The notes under the pieces were generated by a model that saw only the letters and a list, made by a program, of their open reading frames with translations, made no database searches and was not told where the DNA came from. The translations under genes and the position numbers were made by a program. Source: Prunella strophiata (lineage: Eukaryota; Chordata; Aves; Passeriformes; Prunellidae). From it: a stretch of 64,000 nt of DNA. Numbering within the stretch: position 1 is the stretch's first letter; each line of letters begins with the position of its first letter. The stretch spans positions 111,453,804 through 111,517,803 of the forward strand of contig JAZBQD010000030.1 in the NCBI GenBank assembly GCA_036583965.1. The letters run 5' to 3'. Shown here piece by piece: positions 42,094 to 55,541 of this stretch.

Positions 42094-45000
42094 CTCCCTC
42101 TCTTTCCTTCCTTCCTTTCTTCCTTTTTATTGTTCTATAGTTTTCCTTCCTTTCTTTTACAATATTTAAAAAACCCAATCAACCAACCAAAGAAAAAACA
42201 AAAAAAAAAAGCACAATGTTTTCACTTTTCTAGGGTAAAAAATATCCTGCCTTTTTAGAAAGAGTGTTTTAGAAGGGTGTTCCTTTATTAAAACTGTACA
42301 ATGTTTTTGGTCTTGCCACAGTGTGCTCTCCTGTATCTGTATATTTGCTTTTCAGGGAGCACAGTGATGTCCACAGTAATCCAAGTGTGTAATAAATACA
42401 GCTGGGCAGGAGCATCTTCTGTTTCCTGGCTGCAATTTTATGTCATGCCTCCAGGTTATTGTAAATTGGGAGTTGAAACATATGAAGACCTATTACCAGA
42501 GCTTTTCCAAGGAGTATCCCCATAAATCACCCTCCATGTTCAATAAAGGGGAAGGTGCCCATGTTTGGAGCCAGAAATACCAATTTCTGTGAAGTTTCCA
42601 TGTGCATGCCTGGAAAGGTGTGCAGGGGTTTATCTGTCTGTCAGGAAATACTTCCAGAATTGGGGTTTTGCTCCTACACTTTCTCTTCTGATGTGACAGC
42701 AAAACTGAGGCCAAAAAGCTTTTACAGGGTCCTCCTCTGGGGGCAAAGGTAGCAAGAAAAAAAAAATTAAATCAAGGAAAAACCAATTATTTGGGTGAAT
42801 CTATTTTGAGGAAAAGCAGAAAACACTGAGCTCCAACAAAAAATACAGAGAAATCTTTTCATACTGGAAAACTCCATTTTGAATAATAATGGTGAGATAG
42901 ATATTCAGCTCTCTCCACTGGATACAGGTGTTTAACAATCAAACTTTACAGTGGTGTCTGACAAGCTCTGAAGTGTCAGCAAAATTAAGGATTGATGGCA
43001 ACTCTGAGAAGTCTCAAGGGGCTCACAAAGTGCAGGTAACTGCTGTACCAAGCTCTGCAGCTGCAGCTACAGGATCTCTTTTCCTAAAATCCTTCTTTTC
43101 TGAAGAATTTTGCATTGTTGACTTGAAATAGAGTCTGAAATTCATTTAATTATAATAGGGAGAGCAAGGCAGTGCAGTTTGCTCTTGTACCCATAGCCAA
43201 GTCCTACATGTTTTCATTAATGGCACTAAACATAAAATCTTAAATCATCCTGGAGCATTGTGTTCATCCTAGAATCACCCTAGAATATCTGATGGATAGC
43301 TGCACATGGCTTGCTCCTTCCTTTCCCTCTTTCTCCTTCACAAACCATTTCCAAAGAAAAGAGATTTTTGGGATCAGCTTTGTGCTGACCCTGTGGCAAT
43401 TGAAAGCAGACTAAGCCCTACAGGACCAAAGAGCTCAGCAAAGCTGAGTTTTTTGTAATAACATCCCTAAAAATAATAATAAAAAAAAATAAAAACAGTA
43501 AACCCAAAGGACAATAGGAAAGTGAAGTGCCACAGCACAGATTGTGCTTCTGCTCCTGTTGAGCAACTGCAAGGCAGAGAGGAGTCAAGTGCTTGGCTCA
43601 TTTCTTCTTACACATACACAACTGTGAAGCTGGGCTGGAAAGGAAAGTGAAATTACTGCTGATTGGGCTGTGCCCAGGTGAAAGCACAGAGCAGAACCCA
43701 CTCATGTCTTAATTAGTCCCAGGGAGAGCAAAGGATGGGTGTGGTTATGGGAGAAGGGATTACTGGAAGTGAAGGTCAGTGTAAGGGATCAGCAAATAGG
43801 GAAGAGCAGAATGAAGGATGGATGTAAACAAAGCCTGAAGAATTAACTTGGGTCTGTCACTGCACTCTGTATTTCTGTTAGGAATCCCTCCTGTCCTGAT
43901 CCTGATAACTGCCAGGGATTTTGAGTTTTCTGTGTTTCTGAACAGTGCCAAGAGCAGGAATCATGAGTAGGTTCGTGCCCTGACCTTTCTGAATTCCCAT
44001 TTTCCTGTCTAATGACACACCATGCAAGAACCTCTCTAATTTATACATGACTGTGACTGCTTAAAAAAATAAAAAAGGTAGAAAAGGGGAGAGATAGATA
44101 ATAGCAGCTGTGCACAATATTTGAGTGTACACTGGCAGAACAGCAGCTCTGAGGAAAGGTGGGTGAGCATGGATGGAACAAGGTTCCCTGAAGGAGCCCT
44201 GTGATTGACATGCTGGTGACAAGTGATGAGCCTCCCAGGCAGCCTCCTTCCCATCAGCCAGGAATTAGTCACACTGGACCACAGCTCCACAAGTGTCACT
44301 GATGTACACTGACCTACATTTGGCCTAATGAATTGCATTATTTATTTACACACAGTTCCTCAAATCTCATTTTTTAAAGGCTCAGGGGCTCTTGCATCTC
44401 CTTGTGCACAAAGGGCTTTTCTGAACTGCTGTGCTTGGCAGTAAGCAGTCAGAGTTTGCCAGCAGTTATCACGTGGTGACATCTGGAACCCAGCACTGCA
44501 GCTTTGGGCTCTGCTGGGCTTTGCAGATTGCAGCAAGGGCTCAGTTTGCACAGAGCAAACGAGGTTTGTACATAGTGCAAGAAAAAAACAACTCTTTATG
44601 GAGACTGGTCCAGTGTGAAGTCCTCTGATCAGAATTAGGTTATTGCTGGTGACCACAGGGATTAAGTCCAGCCATTTGACTGAGGCTGGGTCTAGCAGAG
44701 ATGAGCAATGATGTTTCTTGCTTGCTTTGATGTCACTGCTTAACCATAGCTGCCAAAACCCAAGCATTCAACTGTATATTTAACCATGTCCCTGAATGCT
44801 CTTCTCCAGATTTCTTCTGGTTCCAGGCTGGAGTGAAATGAAGATTAATTTTTTTATTATTAAAAATTAGCAACATATATAACATTTTAATAAATCTGCA
44901 CGTAAACTACCTTCTACCAAAAACTTGTCAGTGAGGTTTAATTCTTCTCTTCAAAGTTGTATCAGCACTCAGAAAGTACAGCAGGCAAATCTCTCCATGT

Positions 45001-45415
45001 GCTGAACTCCCTTCACTCCCTGCAAAGCTGATGGGAGCAGCATTCAGCCACACTCAGGTTTGCTGTTACAGTAATGTGTTTTCTGAGCTTCCTAAAGTGC
45101 ACTTGCCCATCTCTAAAGACAATATATTACTTCCTCACTTTCTCTTTCAGCAAGGTTATTTTCCTGAGGGACCTAGGAAAAAAATTATTTACTGCATTAT
45201 TTAAGAAATGTCTACTTCTCCACGTTTTTCCTGAGAGCTCTGCTCTTTTAAGAGAACAGTATCTTATAGCACCAGAAAGTGGAGATGGTAAAAAATTAGC
45301 ACTTCCTGCTTCTGCAAACAATTTTCACACTTTCCTCTGTCTGATGAACTAAAATTGTAACTGAGTGAGGCCATGTACATCAAATTGTTCACTGAAGGAA
45401 ATTATATGTAACAAG
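42094..45415. other. Intronic sequence, nothing recognised
   Basis: It begins with a short pyrimidine-rich CTTCC-type stretch after the purine tract, then ordinary AT-rich DNA. The short frames at 42301-42525 and 44360-44767 show no recognisable domain. Confidence 0.5.
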
Positions 45416-45640
45416 CAATAAGACAAGGGGAAAGGGCCTCAAGATGTGCCAGGGGAGGTTTAGGTTGGATATTGGGAAAAAATTTTTCATTGGAAAGGTG
45501 GTCAGAACAGACTGCTCAGGGAAGTGATGGGATTGCCATCCCTGGAAGTGCTGAAAGCACACCTGAATGTGGTACTTAGGGAGATGAATTAATGGTTGGA
45601 CTCAATGATCTCAGAGGTCTTTCCTAATCTAAACCATTCC
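45416..45640 (+). mobile_element. CR1 LINE 3'-end fragment
   Basis: The CR1 blocks AATAAGACAAGGGGAAAGGG, CCAGGGGAGGTTTAGGTTGG, CAGGGAAGTGATGGGATTGC, CCATCCCTGGAAGTGCTGAA and GGTTGGACTCAATGATCTCA occur in order, ending near AACCATTCC. The fragment looks older than most others here and belongs to a different CR1 subtype than the copies ending in the ACCCAAACCAT type. Confidence 0.85.
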
Positions 45641-46576
45641 TCCGTCTTCTCTGGGCTCCATTTTTGCTTCCTATTCCATTACATTGGAGTATTTTGATTG
45701 GGTGAATAATTTTAAAATTATGTCTCTGGTATGGATAGCATTGGATGCAAGGATTTCAACAGCCTGGTGGGAGTCAGGAGTTGGGAGCCACTTGAGGGGA
45801 TGAAGATGGAAAGCACCTGATCCACATGTCAAAAAATCACTTTTTGGTAGCACAGAGGAAAGTGAGCAATGTGGTTGTAGCACAGGAGTGGTTTCTGATC
45901 ATTTCATCAGCACAGGGAAGTGAAATGCAGGTGTTAACATCACAGAGAGTGGGATTTCCCTGAAGAGGGAACTTTTGGGTTTTCCTCAGTGTGACTGGAC
46001 ATTTTGGCTGCTCTGAGGGCAAAGAACAATGGTGGCTGTTTGTGAGAGATGGAGGAGAAAAATATCTCTGAGTGGGTGCTGTGGTGGTTAAAATCCAGAA
46101 AGTCAAAATTTGTTCTGTTTCACCATACCCAGCAATTTTAATTCTAATGGGATTCACAAATAGTAGCAGTGGCTTTAACATTTCAGTAATGAAGTGTGTC
46201 TAGGAGAAAAGTGGATCATAATTTTTTTCCCCTCTGTTGCTGCTGAGTTTTGGGCAGCCCTTCATTTCCATCAATGGGAGGGACTCTTTCCCTCTTCTCA
46301 CTTTAAAACAAACCAAAATAAAAAACTCCAACCCAACACCCCCTGAATCCTCTTTCTCAATTTTTTCCCTCAACTCTTTAATTTATTTCCTCTCTACTTA
46401 AATTAAAGCATGTGAAAAACTTGATTGGATTCAGGTCCCCTTTAGAATTGCTTTTGCCTTCTTGAGAATTAAACAGAGAGAGAGAATTGCAAGTCTGCTT
46501 CTGGGTAAAAGCTTCAAAAAATTATTTTTTTTGTGATTTATGCCCTTCTCTCTCTTTCCATCTCTGTATCCATCAG

Positions 46577-46676
46577 TATGTGTATACATATACATATACA
46601 TAAATGTATAAATATATATACATATAAATATAAATACATATACGTATACATATACATATACATATATATATATATG
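46577..46676. repeat. (TACATA)n / (TA)n microsatellite
   Basis: Imperfect TATACA hexanucleotide repeats give way to a TATATATATATATA run. It is a simple repeat with no other feature. Confidence 0.9.
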
Positions 46677-49600
46677 GACATTTATCACATCTCCATGGGC
46701 CTGAGGCTCTGTTGGACCAAGCATAACATTATCCAACCTGATGCCCAAACTGTTCTGTTTTACCACCTTGTTATTGATGTTGCCAGTCATGAAGAGGTTT
46801 CTTTCAGCATGGCTGAATTCAGTGACACAGTTAGTCTTTCACTGGAAATATCTGTGTCACATTATTTTCTCTCCAGATGTGCTTGAAATTTCTTTCATTT
46901 TCCTGGGTGAAACCCATTTTATCACCTGGCCAGCTTTTTCCAGCCCTCATGGTTTCTGTAATATTAATTCTCTCTGGGGCTTGAAGAGCCTTCAAATAAA
47001 TATGGCCTGCATTTAAATGAACTCAGTGTTTACTAGCTCTTTATTAAAGGTGAAATAAGAGCAGACTGACAGCTAACCTTCCCAGGTGCTCTCTCAACAT
47101 TCTTCCATTTTGTCTTTGCTCTTATTTCACCATTCTTCAGGCAGGTTTTTTGTCCACAGATATTTTCTTGAATACTTAAAGCAATATTTTTATCTCTTTG
47201 GTTTAATTGTGTGATTTGGGGTAGGGTGTCAGATTTTATACACAGCAAAGCTCAGTGCTGTCAGATTTGGTGTTAAAATTCTGTAAACAGGGACATGCTT
47301 TGATGAATCAGTGTGCTGGTTTTAGGTCCAGTTTTATGATTTATTTTCATTGTTGCTTTTTGAAATAGCAATTTTAGCATTGTTTTCTTCCTTATAAATC
47401 TCCCCTGCCAGGAGCTTGTGATCTTGTCACCTTCCTGAGCAGCAGTGGATAAATAGGTGACCACACTAAGCACTGTGTGCTTGAGGTTTCCCATCAAAAC
47501 CCAGCCTAACCTGAGCAAACACCAACGAGCTGTGACAGCTTTGATGTGAGGGGACAAAATTGATGCATGAGATTCATTTTAATGAGTGTGTGCCTTGCCA
47601 CTGGGAATCCTTTCTGCCTGTGGACGTGGTTTAGCTGCACTCTGAGGGGAGCAGAATAGCAAAACTGCCACCAGCCGTGGTTTTCAGGGTATTTTAAAGT
47701 GATTTTCAGGTTATTTTTAATACATCCAAAGAGATATCTACAGGTGACAGCTGAAAAAAAAAAGCCAGAAACAGAATATTCTATTGTTGTGTGTTGTACC
47801 AAGTAACTGATTTCAATTAAAACATCACTGTGGAGCACAGTGCTACTGAGTTGATAAATCCACAATTTTTTAGGGCTGTAGATGGTCACACAATGCTCAT
47901 TTGGTTTGCCCTCCTTGCCAAGAGTCCAATTTTAATTGAGAGGCTCATTAGAAGAATGACTCATTAGAAGGAATTGGAGGTGCCTGTCTGGTAGGGCTTT
48001 GTTTCATTTGCTGTGACATCAGTGTTGTACCTGGGCTGCTGATCTGTAAAGCCACATTTTAATTGCATGTGTGTTTTCCCTTTGGAGGAAGGTTATGATG
48101 GAGGCCAGGTGACCTTTTAGTCAGAATCAAGTGAAATTTAAAGCCTGTGATCTGGTGTGTGAGCTCAAGCTGTGCTGGGGCAGATGCTCTCTCCTGATGC
48201 ACAAAGGTGGTAGATGCAAAATCTAAACATTTTATGTTGTGAGCAGTTGCCAAAAATACCTAGAAACTTAAAACCAGTGAATTTTATGTGAGAGTGAGAA
48301 TAGAGAAAAAAGATTAAACAATTTAGATGTTCTTTACCTCCACCAAAATTGCATTATAATTGCGATTACAGACATTTTTCACACCAAAAATAGCCTACCA
48401 ATTTATTTTTTTCATGTTTTTTTTTTTTTTTTTTTTTTGCTTTAAAATAAGTCCTGCCCATTCTTGCCATGCACTCAAGCACTGGTGGTGTCAAATGAGT
48501 TGAAATATTTCCTGTGGGCCATTGGAGACCAACGTGATGCCAACGCTTTCAGCTGCCAGAGGAGTGTGATCCACAGAGACCTGTCAACAAAAGCAGGTCA
48601 ACAGGATTGAGCAAGGCAAAAAAAAAATCAATAAATCTTTGAATTAATCATGCAGCTGCCAGGGAGAATTATGGGTGCATGAAATGAAGGCTGTAGGTAT
48701 ATGTCCATGGCAACTTATTCTCTCCTACCTCATTGTGTCCTTTTCTGTGCCTGCAGGTTTTCCTTTCCCTGCTGCCATCTGAATGGCTCTGTGTTTATTT
48801 GGGCACCTTCATGGATTACTCACTGTTCATTTAAAAGTAACAAGTTCTGTTTTGATTACAGAAATTCCCCTTTCCTTCCTCTCTGTCTGCACTGTCACTT
48901 TTCTCCCCTGTTGTGTGCGCTCAGTGTGAATTAATCCCAGGATTTCACCTCCAGGATTGCACATCTTGTGCAGTGAATTGGACTGAGAGCCACTGCTGCC
49001 TGGGGGAACAGAGGAGTTAAAAATTCATGCCAGTGCTGCAGGTGAAGGGACACCCCTGTGAGCCCTTGTGCAGCAGCAGGGCTGGGGAAGGAGCCCTGGG
49101 CCAGCTCTTCCTCCCTGGGCAATGCCCAACTCTGCCTGGCAGGCAGATGTGGCCACTGAGCCCCTGTGCCAAGGGGGGATGTCCCACACCCTGCTCCCTG
49201 GAGCTGGGATGCAGCCATGGGGAGCTAAAAGGGCAGCTTCAGGGAGCAATTTGACCCTGGGACATGCTTGGGAGGGATGTGTGGAGCTGAGAATTCAGAG
49301 GTGCATCCCATGGGTACCTCTGTGGTTCCAGCTCTGTGCTTTGGTTTCATTCTCTGCTCCTCCTCCTCCTCCTGCAAAGGATTTGTCTCTCATTGCAGGG
49401 CCTCTGGAGGGATTGTTCTCTACAGCTTCCCCATGCAAAACTCAAGTGTTTCACAGGGCTGGCAGCAAGAGAGGATGGGGAAATGAAAACCTCAGCATCC
49501 TTAAATCTTTCATTCTGCTGCAGATGATGCAGAGGTCCCTCCTCTGTGCCCAGCTCAGCTCTCCAGCTGCAGAACCTGGTCCTGCACCATGCCAAGGATG

Positions 49601-52600
49601 CCTCCTTGGCTCCCTGCCCAGGGATCAATGCTGGCTCTCCTCCAGCTGGGGGGCAGCCCAGTACTGGATACTCACTCTCACTGCAAATTCAAATTCATTT
49701 TCCTCTTTCATCCAGGGCTTTCTTTGCAAATAGACACTGATATTCATAAAATCCCCAAGAACAATTGCCCTGCTACTTGTGGAAGGTCAGGGCAGGCTCT
49801 GTTTGGGGATTACATATTCCAGCTGACATACAGCACTCTTGTTTTTCAATTGCTTGCCTAGGGATTTTTTTTTTTTTTCCTAAAGGTTTTCCCCTCCTTC
49901 TCCATTAAAACAGAGAATCAAATTCCTGACACACTCAGAAAATACATTGCAGTCCAGATGTGGATGTGATTTTTTAATTTTTGCACTAACAAAGGGACAC
50001 ATAGATTATAGTTTTCTAGAGGAGGCAGAGATCTTTTTATTTTTATTTTTTTCTTTTGTAAAACATCCTGCTGGTTAAATACCATTGTTTAGTAAACCCA
50101 CATTTTATTCTTTAGAGAGACATAAACCATAGGAAAGTAACATCTTTTTCTTCTGATATTTGTCTTGCAACTGATCCTCCAGGCAATACCTGAGTGATAA
50201 TGATGGAAGAAATATTTCCTTCTGGTCTTTCAGACTCACATTTGTTTTGTGCCTCCAAGAGTGCATTTTCTGTACTGAGCACTGAGAATCCTTCCATGTA
50301 CTCCATTTTCCCATCCAATTTAAAACTGCTTTTCACAGAACACTGACTAAAATGTATTTGTTTAGAAACTGAAAAGTATTTCTGATATGAAAAAGGAAAA
50401 ATGACACCAACTGAAATGCTAAAAATCACCTTGTGGGTATACACAACTAGACAGTATTAAAACTCATCTCTTAAATGTGCAAAATATTTTGCAGATTTGA
50501 AAAAATAATAAGAATATATTGACATTTTCAATTAAAGAAATGCTCATTATATTCTTCTAAAATCAAAGCATTTCTGTAAAATAAATTTTCAACATAAAAT
50601 TTCACAAAAGTCTCCATAAGCACTGATATTTTTACATGTATGTGCAACAGAATTGAAAATATGTTGATTTATAGTGTATTTAAATATAAAAATTTATATA
50701 TTATGTAAATGTATTTATTTAAAATATAAATATATAATACATAAATGTATATATTTATATTTGAAATATAATTAGGAATGTACTGCAAAATAATAAAATG
50801 TGGAAGCAGCTGTGGATGTAGTGTAGAGGTTAGGGAAAAACAACAGTGAGGATAAAAGAAAACTGCAAAATAAAGAAGTGCTAACCTTGAATTGTATTTA
50901 AATGGAGAAGTCTTAGGGAAGAATCCAGAGGAATAAGGGGATTGATCATCTACATAATACTTTTTGTTCTGCTTAAATGTTTTTTGAATTTTAAGTGTGC
51001 TGGATATCATGAAATCCTTGTGCTGAAAACAAATAAGACATTAATTTTCTTGGAAAAATTCCATTAGAGCAACAGCACCAAAGTTGATCTGCTTTTCCAA
51101 ATGCACATTTATGACCTGCTGAAAGGCAAAATCAGGACTGGGAGGCCAAAAAATAAGGAGGGATGGGATAATGTGTGCTGTGTCACACATTTAGCAGTTT
51201 CATAGGAGGGGTGAGGAAAAGAAAACCCCTCAAATCTCAGCAGCCCAACAAGATCTTGTGAGATGCTCTGTGTGCTTTCAAAAGGCATTTCAGAAAAAGA
51301 AGTTATTCACTGGATTTTGGCCTTCCTTTTCTTTCATGCATCTTCTCCTTTCTTGCATGAGCTCTGTTTATTATTAGGATTTCTTTGCCCCCTTATCAAT
51401 GGTTATTCATAGCACATTTTAGAGCTGATTTGTTTTTCAAGTGCTAAAGAAATTCTGTGTCACAAACTCTGTTGAAAATCAAGGGAACCTTTATTTCTGC
51501 ATATTTTGGTGTCTCTCTTCCTTATGAAAAGCCCCAAACCCTCTTTTTTTTGGTTAATTGGAATTATCACTCTCATTTTATGTCAATGGAAACTGAAAAG
51601 CAAAGAAACAAAACTTCCTCAGTTTTCTCTTTGCAGATCCTCAGGCAGGATCTCCTAAAACCTTATCCTTTCCTTAGATCCATGGTTCCTGTTTATTCTC
51701 AAGTACTAAAATATGAAATAAAGGAGATTAAGTGTGAAGGAAGCATAGGAACCCTTGATAAATTGGTAGGACTGTTTATATAATTAGTAATAAACACACA
51801 AACCAGTGCTTCAGATTTCTGTTTGTGCAGCTCTTGGACTGGAGTTCCTCATGTGAGGAGGGGAAAAGGAAGTTCAGTGGGAGAGCTGGGATAGTTATAC
51901 ACTGCTTGTCATTAAAAAATAGCTAAAAATAGTTAGCTAAAAAAAGGTTAAATGGTTTTTTTGTTTTGTTTTGGTTTTTTTTGTTTGTTTGTTTCTTTTT
52001 GTTGCTTTCATTAAGATTTATTTTCTAACTACATCTGATACCTGATAATAAATTGTTGGAAGGAATCCACAGGAACAGAGGGCCATAATTATGAATGCCC
52101 TAAATTTTCCATCTCCATCACCCCCAGACCTTCATGTTGTTTTAATTAAAGAAAATTAATTGCATTTAGAGTCAAAACTCTCTTCCTCCTTACTGTTTTG
52201 AAGTGCAGAATTCTTTTCTCTCTCTCAGGATTGATATCCTTTACTTATATCCTTTACTGCTATATTAGGAAAAATGTGTGTGTATTTTGATTAAAAATGC
52301 TGTCTTGCTATTGAAAAAGTTACATTTCAGCCAAAACAAATAAATAAAAAACTGCAAGGAATGCAGAAAAAGCCAGAACTTTTCCTTTCAAGATTTTCAA
52401 AATTGCATATTTTCCTCTTTTCATTTCCAAATGAAAGATGTTTGAAAATTACCCATGTAATTCTCTAGGAAAATATTATTTATTAGGATAAAGAAGTTGC
52501 ATGGGTTTTTATTGATTACTTGGTTCCATTACCAATCCTAGCAGGTTATTTTTGTTGGTTTGGTTTTTGGTGTTTTTGTTAATTTTTTTTGTTTGTTGTG

Positions 52601-54129
52601 CTCCTTATTTTTTTACTTTCCTCCATGAATTCCTGTTTTGTGAGAAGGAGTATTTTGAGCTAATTAACATATGGCCATTAGCAAACTCTGTCACATCCAA
52701 ATAGGATATTTTCTGTGGAAAGAAATTGCCAGAGCTCAGAAAAATTTTGTGTGTAGCCATTTAACCACACCATTTATCCGGGATGCCCTTTTTAAATAAA
52801 ATCAATGCTAATTTTGCATTTCCCTAATGGGAGCCTATTAAGCTGAGTACACAGGCATTTTTAACCTCAGACACGTTGCAGGGGCAAGTCAGCACTGGAT
52901 TTAATCTGGTGTATTAATGAGCAACAGGGAAATTCTATGTCTGGATGATTTGGTTCCTGGATTGGGAAGGTTCAAACATTTCCCCCTCTAATAATTCACC
53001 CAATATCTCTTTTACAGTTATTGTGGAGCATCATTTAATGCTTCTGCCCAGGGTTCTTCTCTTCTGGAGTTCACAGATGCCCATAAAATAATAATCTGGG
53101 TTGAAAATTGGCTCAAAATTATTTTTATTTGAACAGCAAACAATCTATTAGGCCACTGAAGACCTTTCAAGCCAATATGGACAGGAATTTCAAAGCAGTC
53201 TGGGCTGGCTGTATGACTGAATTCCATCTGAGTAGAATGGAGCAGGAAACTAGAAGAGCAGGGAAAGAAAGAGAAGTTTAGATTTATTGTGATTTGGGAA
53301 GTGGTTTTTTACAAGAAGGAAGAGAGTAATCTAATCGAGCTCAGAGTGGAACAGTGGCAAAATGTGTGGGCAGAAATGAAGTGACTTTGTGCTCCTCACA
53401 CTGGTCTCAAAATCCCATTAATTTCCTGTCCTGTCACCCTGGAAGCATTGGGGAGACACTGAGGAGATGCAATTAGGCCAGGTCTCAGCACAACCAGCTG
53501 CCTCTGACACAGTCCAAACGTGGCCATATGTTCCCAAAAGAAGAGGGAATGTTTCTCTCCACTTCTGAAACGCCAGGGGAGAGGTCAAGCCATGAGTGCT
53601 GCAGGCTCAGAGGAGTAGGGAATTCAAATAGAGTTGTTTTCCAGTTGAAATCTTCTCATTGGGAACTTGAATATTTAACATTTCTCACTTAAAAAAAATT
53701 ATAAATCCCCACTTCTTTTTTCCCCACCTCCCAGTGTCATTCAGAATAAAAGTCTGAATTTAAATAAAATTTGTGGTAACATCACCCCCACACCCTCTAA
53801 TTAAGGAAATTTTAGAAATTGCATAATGTTTGCAAATGAGAAATTAGAAGTTGTGGAGGGATGAGCAAACGGTCGAGGTGTTCTGCTGCATTCAGTAACC
53901 TAAAGCTGGAAGGGAAAGGTGGGATAAAATCACCAATTATCTAAGATTTTCTCCCCCCTTGTGTGTGTGTTTTACCTTGGAGAGCAAGTGGGAAGCAATG
54001 CTGGACAGGGGCTAAGGAGAATGAATTCATTCTTTCTATGAATTATTTCCCTTTGGTAGCTCTGTGCTGATCCAAAACTTTGTTACCAACCACTCTGTTA
54101 AACCAATGTATTTCATCTCCCAATTCTCC
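46677..54129. other. Intronic sequence, mostly unique
   Basis: T run at 48418-48438. GC-richer patch at 49020-49740 has overlapping frames on both strands (the longest 221 codons) without domains or splice-bounded coding evidence. The 50.5-50.8 kb part is extremely AT-rich. The 52.64-52.96 kb part resembles possible conserved non-coding DNA. Confidence 0.5.
50722..50762. repeat. AT-rich perfect inverted repeat, 15-bp arms
   Basis: Arms AAATATAAATATATA and complement surround an 11-base centre, in an extremely AT-rich region (50660-50775). Confidence 0.9.
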
Positions 54130-54350
54130 CAGGAAATGAGCAACAGGGTAAGAGGGGACAGGCCTCAGGCTGGGCCAGGGCAGGCTCAGCTTGGCCAGCA
54201 GCAGGAATTTGCCCATGGAAAGGCTGCTCAGGCCTTGGCAGGGGCTGCCCAGGGAGCTTTGCAGTGCCCATCCCTGCAGGTGTCCCCTGCAGGTGGCACT
54301 GAGTGCTCTGGGCTGGGGACAAGGTGACCTGGATGGGCTGGGAGGGCTTT
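54130..54350 (+). mobile_element. CR1-like LINE fragment
   Basis: GCAGGCTCAGCTTGGCCAGC, then GGCTGCTCAGGCCTTGGCAG, GGGCTGCCCAGGGAGCTTTG, GTGCCCATCCCTGCAGGTGT and GGTGGCACTGAGTGCTCTGG resemble one CR1 subfamily's 3' region. It ends without the usual terminal octamer, so it is truncated at both ends. Confidence 0.65.
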
Positions 54351-54713
54351 GCCAACTTTATTGGTTGTTTAATTCTATTCTCTCATTCTAAGATCCAGGA
54401 TCACTCCCAGGCCACAGGCTCTGGTGTTTCACACTCAGCTCTTTCAAGTGCCTCCACATCATAGCAGTGGATGAAATTTAATTTTTTTTGTTTCCCCATC
54501 ACCCTTGGACACCAGTGCAGGTACTCCTTGGATGTATAAAATGTTGAATTTTTAGACGTGGGAAAATGTTGTTTTGATAAATCACAAGCGTTTTTCAGCG
54601 GCTCAAAGGATATTAAAATGTCACAGCCAAGCAACTCAGCATTCTCATTCTTTATTCCTGTCTTTGAGGACACACTTTGCAAACTGTAGAGGATTGTTTT
54701 TTTTTTTAATCTC

Positions 54714-54717
<4 letters not shown>

Positions 54718-54770
<53 letters not shown>
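54718..54770 (+). repeat. Poly(T) tract, 53 T
   Basis: An unbroken T run immediately precedes a CpG-rich block that ends at the assembly gap. On the minus strand this is a 53-base A tail at the 3' side of the CpG-rich block. Confidence 0.95.
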
Positions 54771-55041
54771 CTCTTCCCTGTGGTTGGAATGGAGGGGTTG
54801 GGTTGTGCCTAAGAAGCAGCCCCGAAACTCGTTCCTGGGAGAACCGAGTGGAATGGGGGGTCCCCTGCCATCTAATCCTCCAGTAGCTGCCGCCACCCAC
54901 GGCCGGAGGCGGCTGGGATGCCTTGAGAGGTAAGTGCCGGCTTCCGGTGCCTGCCGACGGCGCTCTCCGCTCCTCCAGCTCTTAATCCCAAGTCAGAGGC
55001 CAAAACAAGCATTCCTCTAGTGAGTCAATCACTTCCACCGA
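54771..55041. other. CpG-rich sequence ending at the assembly gap
   Basis: About 14 CpGs occur in some 270 bp, in sharp contrast with the AT-rich intron around it. On the + strand there is a consensus-like splice donor GAGAGGTAAGTG at 54926-54937, after a GC-rich stretch without a recognised frame. On the minus strand the block runs into a 53-base A tail. It could be the edge of a CpG island or first exon continuing into the gap, or a retrocopy; I could not identify it. Confidence 0.4.
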
Positions 55042-55541
55042 NNNNNNNNNNNNNNNNNNNNNNNNNNNNNNNNNNNNNNNNNNNNNNNNNNNNNNNNNNN
55101 NNNNNNNNNNNNNNNNNNNNNNNNNNNNNNNNNNNNNNNNNNNNNNNNNNNNNNNNNNNNNNNNNNNNNNNNNNNNNNNNNNNNNNNNNNNNNNNNNNNN
55201 NNNNNNNNNNNNNNNNNNNNNNNNNNNNNNNNNNNNNNNNNNNNNNNNNNNNNNNNNNNNNNNNNNNNNNNNNNNNNNNNNNNNNNNNNNNNNNNNNNNN
55301 NNNNNNNNNNNNNNNNNNNNNNNNNNNNNNNNNNNNNNNNNNNNNNNNNNNNNNNNNNNNNNNNNNNNNNNNNNNNNNNNNNNNNNNNNNNNNNNNNNNN
55401 NNNNNNNNNNNNNNNNNNNNNNNNNNNNNNNNNNNNNNNNNNNNNNNNNNNNNNNNNNNNNNNNNNNNNNNNNNNNNNNNNNNNNNNNNNNNNNNNNNNN
55501 NNNNNNNNNNNNNNNNNNNNNNNNNNNNNNNNNNNNNNNNN
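55042..55541. other. Assembly gap of exactly 500 N
   Basis: The run of N is exactly 500 bases, which suggests a fixed placeholder used when contigs are joined, not a measured size. The true distance is unknown, and adjacency of the two flanks rests on the scaffolding. Confidence 0.97.

Noticed and set aside
40970..42258. Two open frames of over 400 codons on opposite strands
   Set aside because: Both run through GGAA/GGGA low-complexity DNA, encode only short-period polymers, and have no splice or domain evidence.
42301..42525. Possible extra exon with an AG acceptor near 42357
   Set aside because: The translation shows no Ig features and does not continue Ig2 of DSCAM.
49068..49733. 221-codon + strand frame in a GC-richer patch
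   Set aside because: Many overlapping frames on both strands, no domain, no promoter or splice context; GC content alone explains the open length.
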